DNA of 32,023 nucleotides from Glaciihabitans sp. Lineage in GTDB: Bacteria; Actinomycetota; Actinomycetes; Actinomycetales; Microbacteriaceae. The notes beneath the pieces were generated by a model. It was not told the DNA's origin. It searched no databases and saw only the letters and a program-made list of their open reading frames with translations. Positions 23,369-31,722 of the stretch are shown here, piece by piece. The DNA lies in NCBI GenBank assembly GCA_025465535.1, contig JAODMY010000063.1, positions 1-32,023 on the forward strand, written 5' to 3'. Position 1 is the first letter of the stretch, and each line of letters opens with the position of its first letter. Made by a program: the position numbers and the translations under genes.

Positions 23369-24385
23369 TCATGGTCGCTGCGCCTCACCCTGTGGCCTGC
23401 GAATCGCCCATCTCCCGCGAATTCTGTTCACCCAGTCGATTCGCCCCTGTCGAACCTGGTCGAAGATTCCTGCCACCACGACGACCGCACCGAATGTCGC
23501 CAGCTGCAGCCAACTTGAGAGTTGAAGAATGATGTAGGCGTTCTGCACCATCCCCAGCAATACGGCGCCCAGGAAAACACCGATCATTGACCCGCGGCCG
23601 CCGGTCAGGCTCGCGCCGCCGATGACCACCGCGGCAATAATCGGAAGAAGATCGTCGGTTCCCGCACTCGACTGCGCGGTTCCCAGCGACGCGGCGAGAA
23701 CGATCCCCGCCACCCCGGAGAGGCCACCGGCGATTGCGAACACCGCGAACTTGGTAGCGCTGAGGGGGATTCCCGCGAGCCTTGCCGCCTCGGCGTTGTC
23801 GCCGACCGCCAACACGCGTCGGCCGAAGACGGTGAACACGAGTATGAGCTGGGCGACGATGGCGAGTATGACAAAGAGGAGGACCGGGAGTGGCACACCC
23901 ACTATGAGTGTGTTCGAGCCGATCACCGTCAACGAATCGGGGACCGCGACGGGGAGGCCGCCCGTCACCATGAGCGTGAGTCCCTGCACCACCGATAGCG
24001 TTCCGAGCGTCACGATGAAGGAATTCACGCCCGTGTAGATCACGATTGCCGCGTTGACCAGACCGATCATCGAGCCGATCACCAATCCCACGACGACGCT
24101 GAACCAGATGGGAACGCCCTCTTTCATCAGCGCGGCGGCGGATGCACCGGTCAGGGCGATCGTTGCTGCCACCGAGAGATCGAGTTCACCGGACATGATT
24201 ACGAAGCCCTGGCCGAGTGCGACGATTCCGACGGTGACAACTCCGAGCAGCAGGTTGATCAGGTTTGCGGTGCTCAGGAAGTCCGGCGCGCCGATGGTCA
24301 CCAGCGCGCCGATGACGACGATGACCAGCACCAGCGCCACCTCCACACGACGGAACACGCCCGTCACCGCGGACCTTCTCTTCAT
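23369..24385 (-). CDS. Sugar ABC importer permease, RbsC-like
   Basis: 338-residue CUT2 permease with about ten hydrophobic segments. Family motifs include IMSGELDLSVAATIALTGA, GVNSFIVTLGTLSVVQG, the coupling loop GDNAEAARLAGIPLSATKF, and GGASLTGGRGSMIGVFLGA. The start overlaps the ATPase stop by 4 bp. It ends with a basic cytoplasmic tail. With the two-domain ATPase and the lipoprotein upstream it forms a complete importer, distinct from the XylFHG-like system at 6248-9503. Confidence 0.9.
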   Translation of the reverse strand: MKRRSAVTGVFRRVEVALVLVIVVIGALVTIGAPDFLSTANLINLLLGVVTVGIVALGQGFVIMSGELDLSVAATIALTGASAAALMKEGVPIWFSVVVGLVIGSMIGLVNAAIVIYTGVNSFIVTLGTLSVVQGLTLMVTGGLPVAVPDSLTVIGSNTLIVGVPLPVLLFVILAIVAQLILVFTVFGRRVLAVGDNAEAARLAGIPLSATKFAVFAIAGGLSGVAGIVLAASLGTAQSSAGTDDLLPIIAAVVIGGASLTGGRGSMIGVFLGAVLLGMVQNAYIILQLSSWLQLATFGAVVVVAGIFDQVRQGRIDWVNRIRGRWAIRRPQGEAQRP

Positions 24386-25929
24386 CGGACTACTCCTTCG
24401 TGCCGGATGTCGGTCGGTGGGATGATTTCGCCGAGCGCGGCCGCGATCAGGCCGATCCCATCTGCGCCGGAGGCCACCTGGGCGACTCGGCCGCCTCGAA
24501 TGACGACCACACGGCTGGCGATCCCCACCAGTTCCTCGACTTCGCTCGAGATGAAAATCACCCCGAGCCCCTCGGCGGCGAGCTGTTTCACGAGTGCGGC
24601 GATTTCGCTCTTGGTCCTCACATCGATGCCGTGTGTCGGTTCATCGAGGATGATGACGCTCGGATTCGTGGCAAGACTGCGGGCGATCAGCGCCTTCTGC
24701 TGGTTGCCGCCGGACAGGGCGACGATCGGCGTCGCGGTGGTCCCGCGCAGGGCAAGCCGGTTGACCCAGGTTGCGGCAAGAGAGCGCTCACGCTTGCCGG
24801 AGAGGAATCCCCTCGAGGCGAGCCTGCTCAGCGAACTCGCCACCATGTTGAAGGTCACGTCGTGACTTTCGAATACGGAACGACGCCGCTCCTCGCTGGT
24901 CATGACGACCCCGTGTGCCAGCGCCTGCTTCGGGGAACCGAATCTGACCGGACGCCCATGGAGATAAATCTGGCCAGCGAGAAGCGGATCCGCGCCACAA
25001 ATCGCGCGGCCAATCTCGGTCCGGCCGGAACCGACCAATCCGACGAGTCCGACTATTTCGCCGGCGCGCACGGTGAGATCCACCCCGTGCACCTTTTCGG
25101 TCCAGATGTTTTCCGCCCTCAGGACCTCCTCCCCGATCGGAGCAGATTCGCCGGCAAGCCGTGGCGCGGCCTCCACTTTGGCGCGACCGGCCATGAGGAA
25201 AACCGCCCGGTCGATGGGCATTTCGTCGGCCCGCCCGGTTGCGACGAGCACGCCGTCGCGGAGAACCGCCACCTGGTCGACGATCTCGTAGAGTTCGGAG
25301 AGGCGGTGACTGACGACGACGACGGCGACGCCGCTGGCGCACAGGATTCGCACGAGATCCCAGAGCTTCCGGGTCTCCCTCGGCGTGAGGCTCGAGTTCG
25401 GTTCGTCGAGGAACAGCACCCGCGCCTCGGTCGCCATCGCCTTGGCAATTGCGACAAGCTGCCGCTGGGCGGCGGTCAGCTGGAAGGCGGGGGTCACGAC
25501 CGAGGGCAGCTCGGAGGCAAGCCCCAGCCGGGCCAGATGTGCCGTGGCATCCGCAATCATCGCGCGGCGATCCACCAGCGCGAAGCCCGATCGTCCCGCG
25601 TAGCGGCTGAGGTAGATATTTTCCGCGATGGACGCCTCGTTCGCGAGCTTCGGCTCCTGATGCACCACCTGGATTCCGAGTCGGGTGGCCTCGAGAGGGC
25701 TGTGGACGCTCACCCGTTCGCCATCGATCTCGATTTGCCCGGCGGTTGGATTCGTCGCCCCGGAAACCAGGGAGATGAAGGTCGACTTCCCGGCTCCGTT
25801 CTCACCGAGAAGGGCAAGAACGGAGCCGGGAGCGATGTCCAGTGACACGTCGCTCAGCGCAGCGATCGGACCGTAGCTCTTACTGAGACCGATGGTCCTG
25901 AGCACGGGTGTGTCACTGGAGCTGGACAT
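24382..25929 (-). CDS. Sugar ABC importer ATPase, two-domain RbsA-like
   Basis: 515-residue ATPase with two ABC domains in tandem. Domain 1: Walker A GENGAGKST (42-50), signature QLTAAQRQLVAIAKA, Walker B VLFLDEPNSSL. Domain 2: degenerate Walker A GLVGSGRTE, signature LSGGNQQKALIARSL, Walker B VIILDEPTHGID, switch EVEELV. This asymmetry is normal for RbsA-like proteins, in which domain 2 is inactive or weak. The ATG at 25929 lies 2 nt after the binding-protein stop; the longer open frame to 26325 is rejected because it overlaps the binding-protein gene. It energises uptake of the sugar handled by the operon. Confidence 0.92.
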   Translation of the reverse strand: MSSSSDTPVLRTIGLSKSYGPIAALSDVSLDIAPGSVLALLGENGAGKSTFISLVSGATNPTAGQIEIDGERVSVHSPLEATRLGIQVVHQEPKLANEASIAENIYLSRYAGRSGFALVDRRAMIADATAHLARLGLASELPSVVTPAFQLTAAQRQLVAIAKAMATEARVLFLDEPNSSLTPRETRKLWDLVRILCASGVAVVVVSHRLSELYEIVDQVAVLRDGVLVATGRADEMPIDRAVFLMAGRAKVEAAPRLAGESAPIGEEVLRAENIWTEKVHGVDLTVRAGEIVGLVGLVGSGRTEIGRAICGADPLLAGQIYLHGRPVRFGSPKQALAHGVVMTSEERRRSVFESHDVTFNMVASSLSRLASRGFLSGKRERSLAATWVNRLALRGTTATPIVALSGGNQQKALIARSLATNPSVIILDEPTHGIDVRTKSEIAALVKQLAAEGLGVIFISSEVEELVGIASRVVVIRGGRVAQVASGADGIGLIAAALGEIIPPTDIRHEGVVR

Positions 25930-25931
25930 GG

Positions 25932-26990
25932 CTACTTCGCGACGCTGTCGATGTTGTCCTTCGTTCCGACCACGAGCTGCGTCGGAATGAAGTACTTGGG
26001 AGAGGGCAGCTGATGAGCCACGACCGCGTTGTACAGCCAGGCGACGGTGTCGTAGGACTGTCCGAACGGATCCTGGCCAATCGCGGCATACATCGAGCCA
26101 CCCTTGATCTGGGCGACATTCTCGGCGGTGAAGTCGAATCCAATCACTTTCACCGTGCTCGCCTTGCCTGCCGTGCCCACCGTCGCCGCGGCGATATTCG
26201 GGTTTCCGCCGGTCACGTAGATTCCGACCAGGCTCGGGGTGGACGTCATGTAGTTTCGCGTGGACGACGCGAGCACGTCGGTGGCGCTGCCATATTGGAC
26301 ACCCTGGCTTACCGGGGTCACCCATGGGCAGTTCTTCTTAAGCCCGGCCACGAATCCGAGGCGTCGCTCTTCCAGCGCCTGGAATGTGAATGACTCGGTC
26401 AGGACGCCGACCTTGCCTGGCTTGCTCTGCGAAGCGAGCGAGGCTGTCGCCTTACACATCAGCGTTCCGGCCTCGACACCGGCGGCGTAGAGGTCTTGTC
26501 CATGGAAGAACACCGCGCCGGATTTCTGCGCACAGGTCGCATCCCCGTTGTACGCGGCGACAATCACACCTGCAGCTGTCGCTTTCTTGATGTAATTGCA
26601 AATGCCGTTGTCAGGCATCAGGGAGGCGATTGCGGAATACCCCTGCGCCGTCGCGGCATTGATCGCGTTCCCGACCGTGTCGTCGGTGACGTTTGTCCCG
26701 GCGTTGATCCAGTCGACCTGACCGCCCGCAGCCTTCACCTTCGCTGCGACTGCCGTGTAGCCGGTCTTCACCTGGGCGAAGAATGGATTGTTCTCGATCG
26801 CGATGATCGCGATCTTGATCTTCTTCGCCGGCTTGTCGGAGGTGAGCGTCGGCCTTACCCCGGGGGCGGGCGCCGTCGCAGCATGAGTCATTTTTGTGCT
26901 CGGGGCCACCGAAGAGCCCACCGTAGAACAGCCCGCAAGCAGGCCGGCCACCGCGATGAGCGGGACCACTAAGCGCAGTGCGTTTTTCAT
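25932..26990 (-). CDS. Sugar ABC importer substrate-binding lipoprotein, RbsB-like
   Basis: 352-residue binding lipoprotein, first gene of the eleven-gene operon. Signal peptide ends in lipobox LLAGC with lipidated Cys21, then a Ser/Thr/Ala/Pro linker to about residue 50. The type I periplasmic-binding fold starts at IKIAIIAIENNPFFAQVKTGY. FDFTAENVAQIKGGSMYAAIGQDPFGQSYD is the characteristic hinge and ligand strand. AAAGGAG precedes the ATG with ideal spacing. Several extra Cys residues (in CNYIKK, TCAQKS, LMCKAT, KNCPW) could form disulfides outside the membrane. The ligand is unknown; together with downstream enzymes an aldose or polyol is likely. Confidence 0.9.
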   Translation of the reverse strand: MKNALRLVVPLIAVAGLLAGCSTVGSSVAPSTKMTHAATAPAPGVRPTLTSDKPAKKIKIAIIAIENNPFFAQVKTGYTAVAAKVKAAGGQVDWINAGTNVTDDTVGNAINAATAQGYSAIASLMPDNGICNYIKKATAAGVIVAAYNGDATCAQKSGAVFFHGQDLYAAGVEAGTLMCKATASLASQSKPGKVGVLTESFTFQALEERRLGFVAGLKKNCPWVTPVSQGVQYGSATDVLASSTRNYMTSTPSLVGIYVTGGNPNIAAATVGTAGKASTVKVIGFDFTAENVAQIKGGSMYAAIGQDPFGQSYDTVAWLYNAVVAHQLPSPKYFIPTQLVVGTKDNIDSVAK

Positions 26991-27358
26991 CGAATACTCC
27001 TTTGTGATCGACGATTGGAAGGGTTCCCGGTGTCGACAATCGATGGATTGGTTCGCTCAGGAAGCGGCTGTCGGCCGAGCGCTTGCGCACACGCTGGTCG
27101 AGTTCTCGTCACATCTGCGTAGCTGAAAATGGCGCCATCACCTACAAATTCGCCGTTGAATCGCGGGCTGCTGGGGTGTTCAAGAACGCCCGTATCGTCC
27201 GAATCATCAGATTATAAGATTATTGATATAGGGCTTGTCAAGAGCCAATTTCTGCGCTACATCCAGCCTCGTCAGAGAGCACCGACCTCAACAAAGCTGT
27301 CCGTTATGCTGACGTTCACGAGACGGCGATGGTCTACACCCGACGAAGGGGAACGTGC
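26991..27358. other. Divergent control region between the sugar operon and the mannosidase operon
   Basis: No gene is seen here. It holds the predicted operon promoter (27211-27241), a leader of about 210 nt for the binding-protein message, the palindrome TGTCGACA near 27040, and on the + strand a -10-like TATGCT (27305-27310) that could serve the mannosidase gene. The stretch 27195-27250 is markedly AT-rich compared with its surroundings. Confidence 0.5.
27211..27241 (-). promoter_or_regulatory. Promoter of the sugar operon with consensus hexamers
   Basis: On the minus strand a perfect TTGACA (27241-27236) and a perfect TATAAT (27216-27211) are separated by 19 bp. This long spacer is suboptimal for a simple promoter and usual in activator- or distortion-controlled ones. 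An AT-rich motif with direct repeats GATTAT (27210-27215 and 27218-27223), flanked by ATCA and TGAT, overlaps the -10 box and may be the operator for the GntR regulator. Confidence 0.6.
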
Positions 27359-30304
27359 ATGCGGGGGTTCGCGGCCTGGCTGTTTGGACTCGCCGCCGAG
27401 CAGCCCCGCGAGTACCAGCGGCTCCTGCGCATCCGGCGGCGAATATTCACCCCTGTCGCACAACTGGGCGCCGAGATCGTCCGGTCCGCCGAACCGATCC
27501 CCTTCGCCAAGCTTGACCACTCGGGTTTCGTCCCCCTTCGGCCGGGAACCGCGTGGGGCAAGAAGCTCGACTGCGCGTGGCTGCGCATCTCGGGCGAGAT
27601 CCCGGCCGGGATCGACCCTGCCATGCTGGACGGCGCCGTCCTGCTGCTCGGTATCCGAGGCGAGGGACTGATCTACTCCGCGGATGGCGAGATCCTCGAC
27701 TCCATCAGTACCGTCTGGCAGCAGGCAGACCTGCCGCACAGCGGGGGGAAATACCGGCCGGTGCGACACGTCGATGTCTCGACGGGCAGGATCGAGTTCT
27801 ACGCCGACGTCGCCTACAACGGCATCCTGCTGTACGAATACGGCAGCGGCGTCTATCACGGTGCGCAGATCGCCGTGCGCGACGACGACGCCTTCGGCCT
27901 CTACTACGACTACATGACGCTGCTCGTCCTCGCCGGCGCGACCGACGACACGGCACTGGAATCGGAGCTCCGGCGGCAGTTGCGCCACGCGTACGCCCTC
28001 TTCTGCGCGGGCGACATCCTGGGGGCGCGGGAGGTGCTCGCCCGGCCCCTGTCGATCCCATCCGACAGCGACTTCGTTTACAGCGCGATCGGTCATGGCC
28101 ACCTCGACATGGCGTGGCTGTGGCCCCTGCGCGAGACGCACCGCAAGGCCGCGCGGACCTACACCAAGGCCTTGAACACCATCGAACAGCACGACGGATA
28201 CACCTACGGGACCAGCCAGCCACAGCAGATGCTGTGGCTGAAGCAGCAGCAGCCGGACCTGTTCGAGCGGCTGAAGAAGGCGGTGGCCGACGGACGGGTG
28301 GAGCTCCAGGGCTCGTTCTGGGTGGAGCCAGACACGAACCTTCCCGGCGGAGAGTCTCTTGTGCGGCAGGCGCTCGTCGGCCGCCGGTTCCTCGCGGAAG
28401 AGTTCGGCCTCGGCCCCGACGATATGCGACTGTGTTGGCTCCCCGACGCCTTCGGCTACAGCGGCAACCTTCCGCAGATCCTGAAGAAGAGTGGGATGGA
28501 CTGGTTCCAGACCATCAAGCTCGCGTGGAACAAGGTCAACGACTTCCCGTACCGCACCTTCACCTGGCGGGGCATCGACGGCTCCACGGTGCTGGTGCAC
28601 ATGCCGCCGGAGGGCGACTACAACAGCCGCGGAGCAGCAGACGGTCTCCTGAGGGGTCTGAAACAATACCCCGAGAAGGATCTTGATACCGCGCTGCTCG
28701 TCTACGGTTCCGGTGATGGCGGCGGCGGCCCTGGCGAGATCCACCTCGAGATGATCGAGAGGGAACACAACCTGCGCGGCCTGCCCCGCATCGAGCACTC
28801 AAGGGCCGACACCTTCTTCCGGAGCCTCGAAAAGCTCGACGCGCCCCACATCCACGTCGGCGAGCTCTACCTTGAGACCCACCAGGGCACGTACACGACA
28901 CAGGCAAAGACCAAGCAGTACAACCGGCTGGTCGAGCGCCGGCTCCACAACGCTGAGGCACTCGCCGCGATCACGGGCGACGACAGCCGACCGGTGCTGG
29001 AGCAGCACTGGCGCGACGTCCTGTTGAACCAGTTCCACGACATCCTCCCCGGGTCGGCGATCGCGCGCGTCAACCGCGAGGCGATCGAGACCTATCAACG
29101 AATCGAAAAGTCGCTCGATGCCTATGCCGGCGAACTGACCGCCCGGCTGCCTCACGTCGGCAGTGGACCTTCGGCGATCAACCTCACCGGGCTGGCTCGA
29201 CACGAACACCTCAAGGTTGAGGAGAGCTGGTTCGCCGCGAATGTCGAGCCGTATGCCGCCGCGCAGCTCGAGCTCGTGGGCGCTTTCCCCGAGTTGGGCT
29301 ATTCCGATAACACCCTCACCAACGGACTGCTGACGCTGCGCTTCGGCCCCTCCGGTGAGATCGTCTCCTGCCTCGACGCGGGCGGCGTCGAGCACTCCGC
29401 CGGTGGCCTGAATCGTCTCGTGTTGCATCGCGACCCGTACCAGTTCCCCTTCGACGCGTGGGACATCAAGCAGGACTACGCGACGGCGACCCCGCGGACG
29501 CTGAAGGTGAGCACGGTGGAGAGCTCCATCGACGGCGCCACGGTCACACGACGCCAGGTCTACCGCTCCCGGAAGCTCACCATCGAGCAGAAGGTGACTC
29601 TCGAGTCGGGCAGCGACGTGGTGCGTTTCGACACGCAACTGGCCTGGCACGAGAGCCACCGGATGCTGCGGGCCCAGTTCTTCCCCGCCCGCTACGGCGA
29701 CACCGCGTGGAGCGAGATCCAGTTCGGGCACATCGGGCGACCGACGACCGAGAACGATGTGGTGGAAAAGGCGCAATTCGAGACGGTTGCCCACAAGTGG
29801 ATCGCAACCCAGGATGCTCGCGGCGGATTCGCGCTGCTCAACGACAGCAAGTACGGGCACCGAGCTAAGAACGGACTGATCAGCCTCAACCTGTTGCGAG
29901 CGACGACGTTCCCCGACAAGACCGCGGATCGCGGCATCCACCGGTTCGCCTACGCCTTCTGCCCGTTCCAGAGGGATGACCTGGCCAAGGTGATTTCGGA
30001 GGGCTATCGGCTCAACAATCCTTTGCTAGTCGCCGAGGATGTCGCTTTCACAAGCTTTGCCGTCGTCGAGGATCCCGGGGTGATCATCGAGACCATCAAG
30101 CCGGCCGAGAGTGGAAACGGAGTGGTCATCCGAATGTATGAGAGCCTCGGGCGGTCCGCGAGCACCGCCCTTCTGGTCGACTTCGAGTACTCGAGCGCAC
30201 ACCTCACCGACCTGTTGGAGAACCCCCTCGGTGCCGCGGATCTCGACCGGCTCGAGTTCACGCCATTCGAGATCAAGACGATCCTCTTGGAGCGCCCGTC
30301 ATGA
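27359..30304 (+). CDS. GH38 alpha-mannosidase
   Basis: 981-residue glycoside hydrolase family 38 enzyme, probably cytoplasmic because no signal peptide is seen. The zinc motif HGHLDMAWLWP supplies His248 and Asp250, the nucleophile is Asp363 in WLPDAFGYSGNLPQ, and the third zinc ligand is His560 in NQFHDILPGS. The YGSGDGGGGP loop (449-458) and ELYLETHQGTYT are family signatures. The middle three-helix part and the C-terminal beta domains are present, so the gene is full length. The ATG at 27359 has AGGGG 7 nt upstream; ATG at 27329 is an alternative. Its stop overlaps the symporter start (ATGA). It would release mannose from small alpha-mannosides imported by the symporter. Confidence 0.92.
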   Translation: MRGFAAWLFGLAAEQPREYQRLLRIRRRIFTPVAQLGAEIVRSAEPIPFAKLDHSGFVPLRPGTAWGKKLDCAWLRISGEIPAGIDPAMLDGAVLLLGIRGEGLIYSADGEILDSISTVWQQADLPHSGGKYRPVRHVDVSTGRIEFYADVAYNGILLYEYGSGVYHGAQIAVRDDDAFGLYYDYMTLLVLAGATDDTALESELRRQLRHAYALFCAGDILGAREVLARPLSIPSDSDFVYSAIGHGHLDMAWLWPLRETHRKAARTYTKALNTIEQHDGYTYGTSQPQQMLWLKQQQPDLFERLKKAVADGRVELQGSFWVEPDTNLPGGESLVRQALVGRRFLAEEFGLGPDDMRLCWLPDAFGYSGNLPQILKKSGMDWFQTIKLAWNKVNDFPYRTFTWRGIDGSTVLVHMPPEGDYNSRGAADGLLRGLKQYPEKDLDTALLVYGSGDGGGGPGEIHLEMIEREHNLRGLPRIEHSRADTFFRSLEKLDAPHIHVGELYLETHQGTYTTQAKTKQYNRLVERRLHNAEALAAITGDDSRPVLEQHWRDVLLNQFHDILPGSAIARVNREAIETYQRIEKSLDAYAGELTARLPHVGSGPSAINLTGLARHEHLKVEESWFAANVEPYAAAQLELVGAFPELGYSDNTLTNGLLTLRFGPSGEIVSCLDAGGVEHSAGGLNRLVLHRDPYQFPFDAWDIKQDYATATPRTLKVSTVESSIDGATVTRRQVYRSRKLTIEQKVTLESGSDVVRFDTQLAWHESHRMLRAQFFPARYGDTAWSEIQFGHIGRPTTENDVVEKAQFETVAHKWIATQDARGGFALLNDSKYGHRAKNGLISLNLLRATTFPDKTADRGIHRFAYAFCPFQRDDLAKVISEGYRLNNPLLVAEDVAFTSFAVVEDPGVIIETIKPAESGNGVVIRMYESLGRSASTALLVDFEYSSAHLTDLLENPLGAADLDRLEFTPFEIKTILLERPS

Positions 30305-31653
30305 CGAACACAGCGACCACCACCGAAAAGCTCATCTCGCCGCGGGTGCAAAGCGTCGCGATCGTGACGGCCGGATTCGGGCAGAACGTGGTGCTCACCA
30401 CGGTGACGACGTTCATCCTGCTCTACCTGATCCAGTACGCGCACATCAGTACGGCGGGAATCGCGGTGGTGACGGCCATCATCACCGCCGCCAAAGTCAT
30501 CGACGCGGTCAGCGATCCCCTCGTGGGCAGCATCATCGATCGCACGCGCACCCGCTGGGGCAAGCTGCGGCCGTTCATTCTGTTTTCCGCGGCCCCGGTC
30601 GCCATCCTGACTTCGCTGTTGTTTGCGGTGCCGAACACGTCAGAGCCGCTCAAGCTCGTGTTCTTCGGCGTCTGCTATTTGCTGTGGGGCATCGCATACT
30701 CCGCGTGCGATGTGCCGTTCTGGGGCCTCATCGGCTCGGCCTTCGGGGATCGCACAACGCGAACCCGCGTCGTCTCGAACGTGCGCGCGTTCGGCGCGAT
30801 CGCGCTTGGTCTCGCGACCCTCGGAATGCCGTTCTTCGCTCTCGCGCTCAGCTTTTCCGGCGAGACCACGGCTCGCGGATGGTCGCTGGCCGTCCTGATC
30901 GCCTCCGTCGCCGGGATGGGGCTTTACCTGCTCGCCTTCTTCTTCGTGCGCGAGAAGAAGATCGCCGAGGAGCATGCGCGACTCACGTTTCGGCAGCTAT
31001 TCGGAACCCTCTTTCGCAACACGCCGCTCCTCATGGTGTTGTTCGGCTCGATCCTCGGATTCGGTCGCTTCATCGTGCAGGCCGGTGGCGCCGTATTCGT
31101 CGTCATCGCCTACGGGAACGAGGGCTACTTCATCCTCATCGGCGCCGCCATCATCGCGGGTCTCGTTCTCGCATCCTTCACCACGCCGCTGCTCCTGAGG
31201 CGGGCGACCGGGAAGTCGCTCGTCGTGTGGAGTTCCGGCGTCGGGGCGGCGCTCTACCTCGGCATGTACCTCGCGGGATTCCAGAACCTCATCGCCGTGA
31301 TCGTCTTCATCTTCCTGACCGGCCTCACCCTCGGCGTATTCCTGGTGGTCCAGGCGACCATGATCGCCGACTCCGTTGACGACGTCGAAGCGCGCACCGG
31401 CGTGCGCAACGACGGCATCTCGTTTGCCACGCTCACCTTCGTGTCGAAAATCATGACCGCCGTCGCCGTGTTGGTCTTCGGGCTCTTCATCGTCTTCGCG
31501 GGGTACCACGATGGCGTGCGCATCACGCCGGAGATGCAACAGACGGTGTGGCTGTCGATCACGGTGGTGCCGGCGATCAGCTGCCTGCTCTCGGCGATCC
31601 CGTTCTTGTTCTACCGGCTGGGAGGCCGTCGCCTTTCATCGAATGCCCTATAA
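30301..31653 (+). CDS. GPH-family (MFS) sugar:cation symporter
   Basis: 450-residue permease of the glycoside-pentoside-hexuronide:cation group, about twelve membrane segments. Typical signs are DAVSDPLVGSIIDRTRTRWGKLRPFI after helix 2, YSACDVPFWGLIGSAFGDRTTRTRV between helices 4 and 5, and ADSVDDVEARTGVRNDGISFA in the second half. It is coupled to the mannosidase by a 4-bp overlap and probably brings in mannose-containing di- or oligosaccharides. The last few codons and the stop lie inside a long perfect palindrome, so its C-terminal residues SSNAL are shaped by that repeat. Confidence 0.9.
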   Translation: MTNTATTTEKLISPRVQSVAIVTAGFGQNVVLTTVTTFILLYLIQYAHISTAGIAVVTAIITAAKVIDAVSDPLVGSIIDRTRTRWGKLRPFILFSAAPVAILTSLLFAVPNTSEPLKLVFFGVCYLLWGIAYSACDVPFWGLIGSAFGDRTTRTRVVSNVRAFGAIALGLATLGMPFFALALSFSGETTARGWSLAVLIASVAGMGLYLLAFFFVREKKIAEEHARLTFRQLFGTLFRNTPLLMVLFGSILGFGRFIVQAGGAVFVVIAYGNEGYFILIGAAIIAGLVLASFTTPLLLRRATGKSLVVWSSGVGAALYLGMYLAGFQNLIAVIVFIFLTGLTLGVFLVVQATMIADSVDDVEARTGVRNDGISFATLTFVSKIMTAVAVLVFGLFIVFAGYHDGVRITPEMQQTVWLSITVVPAISCLLSAIPFLFYRLGGRRLSSNAL

Positions 31654-31701
31654 CTGCGGATGCTGCCAATGAAACATCCGCAGTTATAGGGCATTCGATG
31701 A
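31636..31701. repeat. Perfect palindrome, 27-bp arms with 12-nt loop
   Basis: Positions 31636-31662 are the exact reverse complement of 31675-31701. The arm includes GAATGCCCTATAACTGCGG. It begins within the last codons of the symporter gene, includes its stop, and ends 21 bp before the malate synthase stop on the other strand. It probably acts as a bidirectional transcript end between convergent genes, although no T-tract follows. Confidence 0.9.
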
Positions 31702-31722
31702 GACGCCACGGCCCACGTGTAC

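Noticed and set aside
24386..26325. Longer form of the RbsA-like ATPase starting at 26325
   Set aside because: It overlaps the binding-protein gene by about 400 bp; the ATG at 25929 starts just before the first ABC domain.
27272..28798. Long open frame on the minus strand (508 codons) inside the mannosidase gene
   Set aside because: It is the mirror of a high-GC coding gene with a full set of GH38 motifs on the + strand; the antisense translation has no recognisable motif and skewed composition.
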